Source: Epiperipatus broadwayi
Taxonomy: Eukaryota > Onychophora > Udeonychophora > Euonychophora > Peripatidae
NCBI GenBank assembly: GCA_028023455.1
Contig: JAQFVV010000020.1
Span: 7,855,092-7,919,091, forward strand
Length of the DNA stretch: 64,000 nucleotides
Direction of reading: 5' to 3'
The notes below the pieces were generated by a model that saw nothing but the letters and a program-made list of their open reading frames with translations, was not told where the DNA came from and made no database searches. The position numbers and the translations under genes were made by a program. Position 1 is the stretch's first letter; every line of letters starts with the position of its first letter. This document shows positions 21,200 through 31,854 of this stretch, one piece after another.

Positions 21200-23861
21200 G
21201 TAGATTTTTTTTTCTCCGCATTCTGGACGCCCATCGTGTGGCTATTCGAAATTTTCCATACCCTGCAATGCCCTGTATAACATTCGTATGTGTGTAGAAT
21301 GTTTTTCTTTTTTCTGTTTTAAATTAAGGAAAATATGGGTAGACGTATAATTTTTTTTCCGATTCTGACGCTAACAACGTGGACGAGTGTCATTTTTTTT
21401 CTTTTCTTCAAAAAATTTTTTAACAGTACCCTGAGAAGCTAGTTTTAGTTTAATGTATTTATATAAAATAATATATGTATAATTTTTTTCAAGTTGGTTT
21501 CCTAACGTGAGCTAAATGTCATTTTTTTTTAATTAATTAAGAAGTTAAATGTGCCATAAGCTAAACATTTTTTTTTCCGAGTTTGATATATATGAAATGA
21601 ATATTTTATATTTAAAAAGTTAACACGCCGTCAGTTGTTTTTTTTTGTGTGTGATTAGAAAAGAAGATTTCAGAGTTGAAGTAATTTTTTTTTCCCCTAA
21701 TGAGTAGTTCCGTCATGGCCAGTGCGCCATATTTTTTTTGTCGTATAAAGTAGATAGCTTCGATAAGGCGGAAGTGTCAAATATATACCCACCCGCCCTC
21801 CCTTAAATTAGCTTTCGTACTTTAGATTGTTTTTAGTATCGCTCAAATATGAAAAAGTTTGGAATAATAATGTTTTTCTCGAAATATAGTGTTAATATTT
21901 TGAGTAAAAAAAAGTACAGTTACATAATAGATTTTTATTTCCGTTTGGATAAATTTTTGTAAATATCTTAGATAACCTTTTTTTCGTTAATAGAATTTTT
22001 TTTCATAGATTGAAAGCTTTGATAAGTCAAAATTATACGTGTCAGTGTATGGTGTTAACAAACATTTTTTTTCACTTTCTCTGCATTTCGTTTTTATATA
22101 AAATGAATGCTATAATCATGCAAAATTCTCGTTCACTGTTAAATATTTTGTAATTATGTGTCCTACCAAATATATATAAGTTTTGTTAATAAAATAGCAA
22201 ACTTAATTTTCAACTTAATAAAGAGTAAATGCGTATGTCGTTTAATTTATATTTTTGTATAACATATATGTCAGCCACCCTTTAGTTAAGATTTTTTTTT
22301 CTCCATTTCGGATTATGCTATTGAATCATTTATTGAGTAACCGTTAGGTGAAGACCTTTTGAGTAACCGTTAGGTGAAGCCCTTGTTTTTTTAGTGATCG
22401 TTTATGAAGATTCCTTGAGTAACCGTTTAGGTGAAGACCCCTTACACTTTAGAGTTCAGAATTGCTGAGTAGCCTGAAATAATAGGTCTATGTCTGCAAT
22501 TGTTGTTTCCGTGTCATAGTTGTGACCAGCGTTACTTGCCTGAAATAATAGGAGTATGCGGTCTGCAATATGACAAATCTTTCTAGTAAAATTCATGTAT
22601 ATGATAATAAAAGAAATATTTGTATAGGTATATCTGTTTGTATATTTATATGTAGTCATATATATGCGTATTTAGTGTGTACATATTCATATATATGGGT
22701 GTATATGGTATGCACTTCGTTATAGTTCGGTAAAACCCGTTTTTATATAAATGTTTTTTTAAACAGTTTTTGATCTCAATGCGTGATTCTGTAAAGTTAC
22801 TTGATAATTGTTAATCTATTTCGGGTTGTGACCAAAATGGTAGTTGGTTTCGATCCCAGGTTCATAATTCGGAGTGGCAGTTATCATGGGATTTTACTTT
22901 TATTTTTAATTTTTTTTGTATATATTTTGTTTTGTTAATCATACTTTGGCTGTTTGAATTTTTTTTTGTGTCTTGACCAAAATGGTAACTGTTTTCAATC
23001 CCAGGTCAGACAAATTACCGTACTTAGTTGTTATACGTCTTAGATTTAAGTAATATTGTGTCATTTAAAATAGCATTTACTTATTCATGCAGAGATTATT
23101 TTTTTCGTTCAGCAGGATCAAATTAAATTTTTTTTAAAGTGAACTGAAACGCAAAGTAAAATTTTAATTGCATTGAAACTTTATAAACCCTTATAAATGT
23201 GTGCTTGGATCATTATCCATTAATATGTATATTTGATATGGCCATTGTCTTGTCGACTGGCGCCCTTTTCAAATAAATTTGTCGGCAAGTGCAATTTCTC
23301 ATATCGGATATCAAATAAACTAAATTATAGTAGATGATCAAAATAACAATGTATGCTTAGTGAGCCAAAATAATTTTAAATATGACATGTATATTTTGCT
23401 CACATATTTCTTTATATATATATACTTGTATTAATGTAAATGCATTTTTTAGTTGTTTCAGGTGTCAGAGAAAGCCAGGTCAAGCTGTAAGTGGATTATT
23501 TCAGTTATATTAACATAGCAATGATATTTTAATGAAATATAAATAAAGTAAAGTGAGGAGAATAATATGTGGTATAGTTATTAAAGACAGACACGGCAGG
23601 ATTTTTTATATTTTCATGTATAAACAGATACATATAGGCATAGGGTTAAAATAGGACCTCGTGAGGTAGGCAAAGTTAATTTCTGAAAACATAAATAAAG
23701 AATTTAGAATATTGACTTATTTTTTATATAGAACTAAAATTTTTTCTGCACATACAGGATATAGCTCCTAGATATACATAATACAATATACTTATATAGA
23801 TTGTATTAAAATACGTTTAGAAATAAATTGTGACTTTCTGTAGCAAAATAGCAAAAAAAAA
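21200..23861 (+). other. 2.66-kb leader of the LTR retrotransposon
   Basis: No open frame of note. It holds many T-runs of 7-10 bases, most densely at 21206-22020; a set of diverged 26-bp repeats (GAGTAACCGTTAGGTGAAG) at 22335-22435; a duplicated CCTGAAATAATAGG phrase (22476, 22540); and two copies of a phrase centred on TTTCGATCCCAGG / TTTCAATCCCAGG (22829-22863, 22974-23007). A polypyrimidine-AG followed by a CTGTAAGT (about 23445-23497) could bound a small exon. A primer-binding site is not obvious; TGGACGCCCATCGTG starts 25 bases after the LTR (21224) and is the best candidate. Confidence 0.6.
22335..22435 (+). repeat. Diverged 26-bp tandem repeats in the leader
   Basis: GAGTAACCGTTAGGTGAAG occurs at 22335 and 22361, a decayed copy (GTGATCGTTTATGAAGA) near 22394, and GAGTAACCGTTTAGGTGAAG at 22416. 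Repeats in leaders of retroelements can bind proteins or RNA; nothing more can be said here. Confidence 0.85.
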
Positions 23862-24944
23862 ATGGACCAACAGACGGACGCACATTATGACAGCGAGGAG
23901 GAGGTAGTACTCAATATTCCCAAGAGGCCAACAGGTACTCATAATGAAGAGTATAACTTTGATGCTTTCATCAAAGAAGTGAGACATGAAAGGGAAATGA
24001 TGATGAACATGTTTCAAGAATTCATGAATGTGACATCACAACGACTGAACCGTTTGGAGGAAAACATGGGTCTCCAGCAACAACATACCAGAACAAAAGT
24101 ATGGCCAGATGAGGATACTCAGTTAAAATGGCAACAGAAACAAGATGATACACAACCTAAATCATTGATCGATAATGAAGTAGAGAAGGATATGTATGCC
24201 TGGGACACGTCGGTCAAGCATCAAATACAGGAGGGAGAAGACAATGGACAGATGGATGTGGATAAAAAGGAAATGAACATTCATCAACAGATCAATCCAA
24301 TCAAGGCGCAACAAGGTAACCAAATCCTTACGCCTATAATAATCAATCCGGTAACGTCTCCGGTGGCAAAATTCGTACATATACAAGGTTTTAGAGGGGA
24401 ACCGGGTGGAAACCCTAGACACCACCTTGATAGTTTAAAGATGTTTTTCAAGTTCCAGAATATGACTGAACAAGAAAAAGTGGCGATCTCCAGTCATCAT
24501 TTAAAAGAATCTGCCAGAGACTGGTGGAATACTCTATCTATACAACCGCAAACATTTATGGAATATGAGAAGGCAATAATGTCAATGTACTGGAGTGCAG
24601 AGCGGCAGGAAGGTTTGATGTATTCCATAATGCATGAAACATACCCAGCTAACCATCAAGAGACTTATGCTCAGTTTTTTGTTAGACAGGTAAATAGAAT
24701 AAAAACGCTAACTGCATTCAATTATCCAGAAATGCAGATAGTAAGGATGATTAGACACAACATGCCACCCTGGATTAGGAAAATATTAATAGGCACTCAA
24801 ATGCAGGATATTCAAGACACGATTCGGATACTAACTGACATTGATTATGGGAACTTAGAAGAAAACCAAAATGATAGGGTCATGAACCCGTCCAAAAATA
24901 CAAGGCAGTATATACCACCGGATCCCGGAAAGTTTAGAAATTAA
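23862..24944 (+). CDS. Gag-like protein of a non-autonomous LTR retrotransposon
   Basis: A 360-residue intact protein, the only gene of the element. Residues 1-170 are hydrophilic and rich in Q, E, D and K, with a likely helical stretch around 38-72. Residues about 175-345 match the retrotransposon Gag fold of Ty3/gypsy-like elements: F.GEPGGNPRHHLDSLKMFF, then HLKESARDWWNTL (the A..WW.. signature near residue 218) and a later helical part ending in a proline-rich tail. There is no CCHC zinc knuckle and no in-frame or frameshifted protease or polymerase downstream. The role inferred is particle or RNA-binding function for an element that must borrow polymerase from an autonomous relative. The ATG at 23862 follows an A-run and is the first in frame. 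An intact frame agrees with the young LTRs. Confidence 0.85.
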   Translation: MDQQTDAHYDSEEEVVLNIPKRPTGTHNEEYNFDAFIKEVRHEREMMMNMFQEFMNVTSQRLNRLEENMGLQQQHTRTKVWPDEDTQLKWQQKQDDTQPKSLIDNEVEKDMYAWDTSVKHQIQEGEDNGQMDVDKKEMNIHQQINPIKAQQGNQILTPIIINPVTSPVAKFVHIQGFRGEPGGNPRHHLDSLKMFFKFQNMTEQEKVAISSHHLKESARDWWNTLSIQPQTFMEYEKAIMSMYWSAERQEGLMYSIMHETYPANHQETYAQFFVRQVNRIKTLTAFNYPEMQIVRMIRHNMPPWIRKILIGTQMQDIQDTIRILTDIDYGNLEENQNDRVMNPSKNTRQYIPPDPGKFRN

Positions 24945-25292
24945 AAACATAAATATAGCTAGTCAGACTAAAACAACACGGACTTAATTTAAAATATAGG
25001 AGAGTGAATGATGGATAAACCGTTTTATAGTAACATATAGAAAGATTATTAGTAGTAGCAAATTAAACATTACAGTGAACAAAGAGTAGGCTTGAACTCA
25101 CCTGGTACAAATTCTTACCTCTGACCTGAAGCAACAGCATTTTTTTTTTTAAAACATTTTTTTTTTTTGCTCACTAACTATTGGGAAATGAAGCAATGGA
25201 TCTGAAGTCCGATCCATGCTTCACATCTTCCTATAAACTTAATTAGTATTGTAGACCTAAATTAAGTTTATAGTTCAATATCAGCAGGGTTT
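24945..25292 (+). other. 3' untranslated part of the LTR retrotransposon
   Basis: No coding capacity. It has T-runs at 25141-25168 and a short inverted pair (TATAAACTTAATTAG and CTAAATTAAGTTTATA near 25231 and 25257). The bases just before the 3' LTR (ATCAGCAGGGTT) contain only a weak purine tract, poorer than a usual polypurine tract. Confidence 0.6.
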
Positions 25293-27275
25293 TGCATTAG
25301 AGTTAAAAATAATTATGCTTATTAAATGTGTATTACAGTTAAATATTTTATTTTAAATAAATTTCATTCTATTGATAAAAATTGCATAACCTATTAGTCA
25401 AACATATATATACATCTAGCGTATATATATGAGTTAATGCAAAATTCTGCTGAAATAAAATGCTTATTCTATTGTAAAATAATAATATATTGTTGTTCAA
25501 ATTTTATTAAAATATTTAGTATGATTTGATTTTGAGATAAGCCCACCAACATTTCTGAAAGAATGTATATTTTAATTAGTGAGCCGTTCAAGTCTAATTA
25601 AAGATGGCATTTTCTTTCTTGCTTTTTAATTAATAGAATTCCAACTTTAAAGTAAGAAAGTTTAGAGTAAAAAATTGAAGTTATTTTTAGAACGTGTTGT
25701 TTTGAAACAAAGCAGCAAGGGGGGGCTTATCAAGATCTCAGATCATACAAACAATGGAAGGTAGCTGGCAGAGAAAGTATAAATAGTAGGGAGAACAAAA
25801 GAGATTATTATTCAGACTTTTCTTTTTGAAGGAATCAGTTGATTCTGATTTTGCTTGTGAAGGCGATTTATTAAGATTTTTCTTGCTGTTTTATTTCCAA
25901 GTTTTCTGGAAAGTGCATTCAGATTTCTCTTGGGAGAAATCCGTCAGATTTTGCCTCACATTTAGCTTGTGCTTCAAAAAAAATTATACAGCTGTCATTT
26001 TCAAACAATGGAGAAGTTGGAACCTGCTCCAGTTAAAACCAACCGTATTTTGAGGAAAATGGATATGCTTGGCTAGGCAAATCATAGCTTTGCCTATCGC
26101 CGAGGTTCCTAAATACCATCCAAAAATGCCTTAACATCCAATCAATAACCATATGAACTCTATGCCGTGTCTGGAGAACTTTTCATGGAAGCCATACTTC
26201 ATATTTTCATTGTCCGGACAAACACCTATCGTCGGTCGGATCAAGCCACGGACGCCGTAGGAAACATCACGGAAAAAGGACGGTATCGTATCTACTATAT
26301 TAAACTATCTCGTATGCTACTTTTGATTCATATTGTTTTATTGTTGTATTGAAATATATGTCTTTGCTATGTAAACCTTTTATGAGTTAACCTTAAATAT
26401 ATTTTGGGATCATCTAGCTATATGTAACCTTTTTACCTTCGCTATTCTTCCTTACTAACCATTGTAAATATTTAGTATTTCGTTGCGGTTAAATTTAATA
26501 GTTAACTTTTTATCATTTGAAATCTCTTTCCAGTTTTATTTATGTTGTTAATTAAATCCAAGTCAGTTTCTTTTGTGTGCCAACTTGATCTCCTTGATAA
26601 CACCTCTTTTTGTCCGCTATTTGCTTATCACGTATATTTGATTTAGCTATATACGTTCTAAGTCAATTTTAAACACGGTTTTAGCGCAAAGCCATAAGAA
26701 ATGCTTTGCGAAAGGTTTTTATTATCTATCGTACTTTATCGAGAAGATCGAGTTGGAATTTTTTAATAAAATTGGGAAGAAAAGAATTTGACCGCAAACC
26801 TATTAACTTGTTTTCTTTTTATTGTCTAATTAGTTTGTTGCAGTAATTTAGGGGAATAGCGGAGGCCCATTAAAGCCCTATTCATATTTTAAAGCCAGTA
26901 ATTAAACATTATTTAATTATCAAAAACTTGAGTTTCTTAGTTATATTAAATGCTTTATTTTTACTTTTCAATGATCCAGGCACGCAAAACGCAAACACCA
27001 ACACATATTTTTATGTACTTTACACATTTAGCTTTTAGCTCTATAGGATTTCCCGTCCATGTCTCTACCGCTGTTGCTAAGCTTTGTGGCCGGTTGAAAA
27101 ATAATTTATGCCTGGCTCAGATGGTGTTGTTTGTTTGTGATCAGGCCTCGAGAACAGGCGAATGGGCAGAGGTCATATGTATTCTTGATTTATATCTCGC
27201 GTATGGTTGGCCTTGAGGTACTTTCGCCTGGTATTCGAACTGGGTTAAATCTACACACATCATCTGACTGTCACA
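25293..27275 (+). repeat. 3' LTR
   Basis: 1983 bp, starting TGCATTAGAG and ending ACTGTCACA. It carries the same TATA box (25778-25786). The sequence following (ATATCAAGTG) differs from that following the 5' LTR (GTAGATTTTT), which sets the LTR end at 27275. Confidence 0.92.
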
Positions 27276-28334
27276 ATATCAAGTGTATTAAAAGGCAAAA
27301 TAGTTCAGTTTTGAATAAAACTTAAAATGCTTGATTACAAATATCCACACTACATGAAATACAAGTGTGTGCTTGCTATCATTAATTGACTGTTAAATAA
27401 TATATTTATTGAGCAAGGTATTACAAAATCACAATGGTAGAAGCTATGGATTTTAATTGAATCTATTTGCATTGATGAGATAAACTGACTATATTGAATT
27501 GCACAGATTTTACTAGAAATAAACTACAGCTTTTTTTATAATGATGCAGTCGTAACTTTTTAGAATTTTGATACTATATGACAATATAAAGAACATATTG
27601 AAGAACATAAATATATAATAATATGATAAATTGCACATTTTGCCAGAATATGCCCTAGCATTATAAATACACAGAGGGCTAAACACATTAAATAATTCTT
27701 GATTTATCACTGCCACATAATACTTTATGTTTAATAAATTTTTATTTTATTTATTGGCTAACCAAATTCTCTATGCAATTAACATGTGTGTGATGACAAG
27801 AGCGAAACCAAATAAATGTTGTCTTGAGTCCATATTCCATAATTTAAAAATCATAATAATGCATATAATATTTTTTATTTTGTAGATCGAACTTATATAT
27901 TGTACTTAAACTGAAGCATAGAAAGGAGAATGGGGATAGTATGAAATTTTAGAATTTTTTTTGTTGTTATTCTGAAGTTTAATATTTTAATTCTTAACAT
28001 GTTGTTAAATCACTAAACATCACATGATCACATTGTTACTAATAAAGTTGTTATTTTTAAACCAAAATATCTGAATCATTTAAACTATTCCTGCAATTGA
28101 TCATTCACTGCGTGTATAATGTCTACTTTTCCCCAATGCTCCAAGGATGTTATGTGCATATAATAGGAGTACAGTTGTGAAGGACTTGAACTGGAGGAAT
28201 GAAGACCTCATACATTTATATTTGTATTATTAAGATACATGTTTTATACACATACATTAAAATAGATCATGTGAGGTTAAGATATTTATTTTTAAAGTAT
28301 AGTTTTATACATGATTTTTAAGGCTAAATTTTAG
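27276..28334. other. AT-rich noncoding DNA
   Basis: No gene supported. Around 28015-28050 a CATCACATGATCAC phrase resembles the tract flanking the small-foldback family, in inverse orientation. Confidence 0.4.
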
Positions 28335-29075
28335 TTCATGCACTAGTATAATCAATCATGTCTTTTTGCAATGTAATGGTATTCCTCCCATGTTCCTACA
28401 CCCATTATATGCATACAAAAGTATTTGAACAAAAAGTGTATATCCTTTCGACATTTGTCTTATATAGATTTTGCTGATTTAGAATTATGGTTGAGGACTT
28501 TGAGGAATCATATGAACCAGATTTCACGAATGTTAATTTGTATAGGAAATAGTGGACTTACACAGTGGAGAGAACATCAACTTCATGATCCCAAATCAAG
28601 ATGCTTCAGATTGGCCTATATAAGTAGAAAGTTAGGTTAAAGATGGTTGCTCTTATCTTTATAAAAGTCACGATTTTGTGTTCATGCACTAGTATAATCA
28701 ATCATGTCTTTTTGCAATGTAATGATATTCCTCCCATGTTCCTACACCCATTATATGCATACAAAAGTATTTGAACAAATAGTGTATATCCTTTCGACAT
28801 TTGTCTTATATAGATTTTGCTGATTTAGAATTATGGTTGAGGACTTTGAGGAATCATATGAACCAGATTTCACGAATGTTAATTTGTATAGGAAATAGTG
28901 GACTTACACAGTGGAGAGAACATCAACTTCATGATCCCAAATCAAGATGCTTCAGATTGGCCTATATAAGTAGAAAGTTAGGTTAAAGATGGCCGCTCTT
29001 ATCTTCATAAAAGTCGCTATTTTGTGTTGTGGTTTGAGAGATCCCTCTATTGGCAAAATAAAGATATTGCTTGAC
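28335..29075 (+). mobile_element. Possible solo LTR with a tandemly duplicated promoter unit
   Basis: A 346-bp unit at about 28335-28680 is repeated at about 28681-29030 with roughly 97 percent identity. Each unit contains GGCCTATATAAGTAGAAAGT (TATA-like, 28612 and 28958), then AAAGATGG and a CTCTTATCTT block. After the second copy, AATAAA occurs at about 29057. A TATA box followed within about 100 bases by a polyadenylation signal is typical of an LTR. The short frames at 28425-28640 and 28801-28986 are the same sequence twice and have no recognisable domain. Ends and target duplication were not located. Confidence 0.5.
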
Positions 29076-29756
29076 TATTATAAATTTCAATGTGCATGTG
29101 ATACAGATTAAAAGCCTGTTGTAAAAGTATTTAACATATACTTCCTGTGCGTTTAATAAATAATTATAACTATAACGTTAAAAAAATCTTTGTTTTAGTA
29201 AGTTTAATAGCTAAATTTTATCTAAATATAATTTAATTCTGTATTTATAACCAGTCAAGTCTTTCAGATTTATGAATTACTTCTCAGAATATATAATAAA
29301 TCTTAAAATATCATTCAGTGTAAAATCTTTCAAATCAGTCTCTATCTCATAAATGTATTTCATGAGAAACATTCTTTGATCAGGAGAGTTAAAAACTTGG
29401 AAACACCATAACATTATCTTTAAAATATACTCAGATTCTTATTTTTATATGCGTTAATTACAATCAATTTGAATATGATGTTTGAGTGTTTTTAGCAATA
29501 GATCATGTATAATTTATTTGATCCATTAATTAACTTGATTTTGGCAAAATAACGTAATTAAATTGAGAGTAACTTAGAAAAATTTAATTTATTATATATA
29601 TGGCTTTTCTTTGTGACTAAATAAAGTATTTTTAAAACAAAATTATTATTAAAATTAATTTTAAACACAACTATGGAAATAAAAAAATTGTATGTTCTAA
29701 AAATATTCAAGAATAAAAAAAAAGCTACATTTTACATTATCTATAAGATCTAAACA
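29076..29756. other. AT-rich noncoding DNA
   Basis: No supported feature. Confidence 0.4.
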
Positions 29757-29911
29757 AGGCAAAACTCTCTCCATACAGTAGTGCTACCCTGTGCCAAACA
29801 GAGTAATCAATGGATGCCAGAAGGCTTGTTCATAAAATCCCTATCTAATGCCTACTCATCCAATATTCCCAGACTAGTTTCTGGCTTGTGGCCTTCGTCA
29901 GTGAGGAGCTT
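29757..29911. repeat. Half copy of the small foldback/MITE family
   Basis: It matches the left half of the 15449-15692 element, from AGGCAAAACTCTCTCCATAC to TCAGTGAGGAGC. The minus strand has CTGACGA (29895-29901) followed by the GAAAC block, so the first core box carries one change. The right half is replaced by the LINE fragment that follows, after which sequence from beyond the family's right end resumes (GCCTTGTTTATAA and GATCATGTGATGCTTA, 30593-30650). Confidence 0.7.
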
Positions 29912-30592
29912 TGCAAAAGATTTGGATAATGAATTTATATCAGTATATTTGTACAAAAGATGGGATGATTGTATTAAGAGAATTGTTGAGTGTTGTAGCA
30001 GTAAGGAATGGGATAAAAGAATATATTTATTAATAAAGAATAGGGAGTTAGAGAAATGGAGAAATAGTATGGAGAATAAAAAGAGTTTAAATATATATAG
30101 AAATAAATAGAATATTAGGTGTGAGTTAATATATGATAATAGTAAAGAAAGTAGTTTATTATTTAAGGCTCGAATGGGATCTTTAGCTATAAGAGAATAT
30201 ACATGTAAATGGAAAAAAATGGGTGATTTATTTTATAAATTATGTAAAGAAGGAATAGAAAATATTAGGCATTTGTTAATTGAATGTAAATGCTTGAAAA
30301 CAGAAAGGCCACATATAATGAAGTTATGGGAAAATAAATATGAAAAAAGTGATTATACAGAAAGTAGATTATTGTTTTTTATGCTGGGTTTGGAAAAAGA
30401 TAAAGGGGATTTAGATATAAAGGCTGCAGAGTTGACAAAGATTATGTTGTGGAAATGGGTTAGAGCAGAATATGGGAAAAATTAGACTGGGGAATGTAAA
30501 ATTAAGTAGCTAACAAGTTTTTCTTGGTATAATTGCTGAGAGATTCTTGACTTCGTGTAAGGAGTAGCTACAGTACATCACATCACATCACA
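29912..30592 (+). pseudogene. 3' end of a non-LTR retrotransposon (C-terminal RT region)
   Basis: Two reading segments separated by a stop (about 29912-30110 and 30123-30485) encode the tail of a LINE ORF2-like protein. They show an SLLFKARMGSLAIREY block and then LCKEGIENIRHLLIECKCLK, which fits the C-terminal C...H.L..C finger-like motif found after the reverse transcriptase in several non-LTR clades. The C-terminus (MLWKWVRAEYGKN) is followed by about 90 bases of 3' sequence and a short ACATC-repeat tail (about 30576-30592). The element is strongly 5'-truncated, as LINE insertions often are. I cannot fix the clade. Confidence 0.6.
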
Positions 30593-31357
30593 TGCCTTGT
30601 TTATAAACAATTATGTGCTAGTATGAGATGTGATCATGTGATGCTTAATGATCTATAAGATCTACATTTAATGTTCTTATATCCCTGTTATAATGTTTAA
30701 ATTGTTTTAAAAATATCATATAGTATAAAGATTAAGTTTATTTTATATTTATTAAATTAAAACATCCTTCAAATGAATGAAATTCACAAATTGAAGTGAT
30801 AAATTTGCTGTTAGAATTTTGTCTTTTACAAGTAAAATATGACTAAGCGTCACTATTTTGCACAATTTGAGTTCTGCAATTTGATCTTTAAACTGTAGGG
30901 CTTTATTTTTGTTGAAAATTCCTACCATCTAAAAATAAAAATTAAAATATATAATGTTTATCATTCATTTAGAACCACATACAATGAAATTGCATACATA
31001 AATGTCAGCTGTAAGATCATGAAGTTAATCATTTGCGTATTCCCAAGATATCACAGAATTTGTGCATAAATGGATTATATATTCACATTCTCAGGTGTTT
31101 CAAGTCTTTAGCTGAGCTGATGAACATGGATTTAGTATGAAATATGTGTAGTAAGAAAGATTAACCTGAAAGATTTTACACTGAGTGATAATTTAAGATC
31201 TTTTCAAAAGTAGATAAGTGTATCATAAATTTAAAAAGATTTGGATACAAATCTTTTTACCAATGACATTTATTGTTTAATTATACATATTGTGAATATG
31301 ACAAATAAGTAGAGTATTTTATTTATTTATTAAATTCTATATATATTTGTTTTTTAG
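30593..31357. other. AT-rich DNA upstream of the ABC exon
   Basis: The first 60 bases are foldback-family flank. The rest is featureless and probably intron, ending in a T-rich tract and TTTTTTAG acceptor at 31349-31357. Confidence 0.5.
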
Positions 31358-31854
31358 GTGGTCATGGAGATTATTTTATAGATAATATTATTCACTTTAA
31401 TTTTTATCACTCAGTTTTTGATGTCATTATCTTAACCACATTACGAAACTTTCTTTTGTGGATTATTTTTTCATGGTTAGAAGACACTTTCTTATTATTA
31501 GTTGATGACCCATATCAAAAATCATTACAGTTTCGCAGAAATATGCTTTACTCAATCACAATTGTATTCAGCTTTATCTCCTTAGTTTTTGTTACAGTCA
31601 AAGGAGGATTAATTCTTAATTTATTTTTTAATGATGCCAAATATATTCCTATGCATCTCACTTACAATTTATTAATTGGTTTATCCACACTCTTTTGTGT
31701 AATTGAATTGGCATTGAGCATTTTTAGCAGAACTGTTTTTAGAAAACTAGCTGTTATTAGAATGTTTGATATTTTTCAAACAACAGATGATGATACTCCT
31801 AGTCAAACAAAGAAAAAAATAGACATGAAAAGGCTTTTTACATTGGCCAAAGGG
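31358..31854 (+). CDS. Internal exon of a membrane protein, probably an ABC-B half-transporter
   Basis: A T-rich tract and AG (31356-31357) precede an open frame of about 165 residues that ends at GGG|GTAAGT (31855). The exon begins with two bases of a split codon and ends in phase 0. The protein has about four hydrophobic segments: FDVIILTTLRNFLLWIIFSW, MLYSITIVFSFISLVFVTV, LTYNLLIGLSTLFCVIELAL, and a shorter one before them. It ends DMKRLFTLAKG. A KRLF.LAK stretch just before the main transmembrane domain, and an extra N-terminal membrane domain, are features of TAP/TAPL-like and related ABC-B half-transporters. No ATP-binding cassette lies in this window, so the family call is an inference. 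It is the best candidate for a host gene here. Codon use is AT-rich like the surroundings. Confidence 0.55.

Larger units (their letters stand above)
19226..27275 (+). mobile_element. Young LTR retrotransposon with about 2-kb LTRs and only a gag-like gene
   Basis: Two direct copies of about 1.98 kb (19226-21199 and 25293-27275) flank a 4.1-kb interior. The 3' copy begins TG and ends CA, as LTRs do. By eye the LTRs differ at about five substitutions and three small indels, near 0.25 percent substitution, so the insertion is recent. The interior has a 2.66-kb leader, one gag-like gene (23862-24944) and about 350 bp of 3' sequence. I see no protease, reverse transcriptase, RNase H or integrase. 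This matches the non-autonomous class named TR-GAG in plants. The 5' target duplication is hidden by the gap. Confidence 0.88.

Noticed and set aside
20874-21297. Two overlapping open frames in the LTR (also at 26950-27325)
   Set aside because: Repeated because the LTR is repeated; no domain, and LTRs are normally noncoding. An LTR-encoded small protein cannot be excluded, but nothing supports it.
28425-28986. Two near-identical small frames (71 and 61 residues)
   Set aside because: They are the same tandem unit twice; the frame overlaps a TATA-like promoter and has no known domain.
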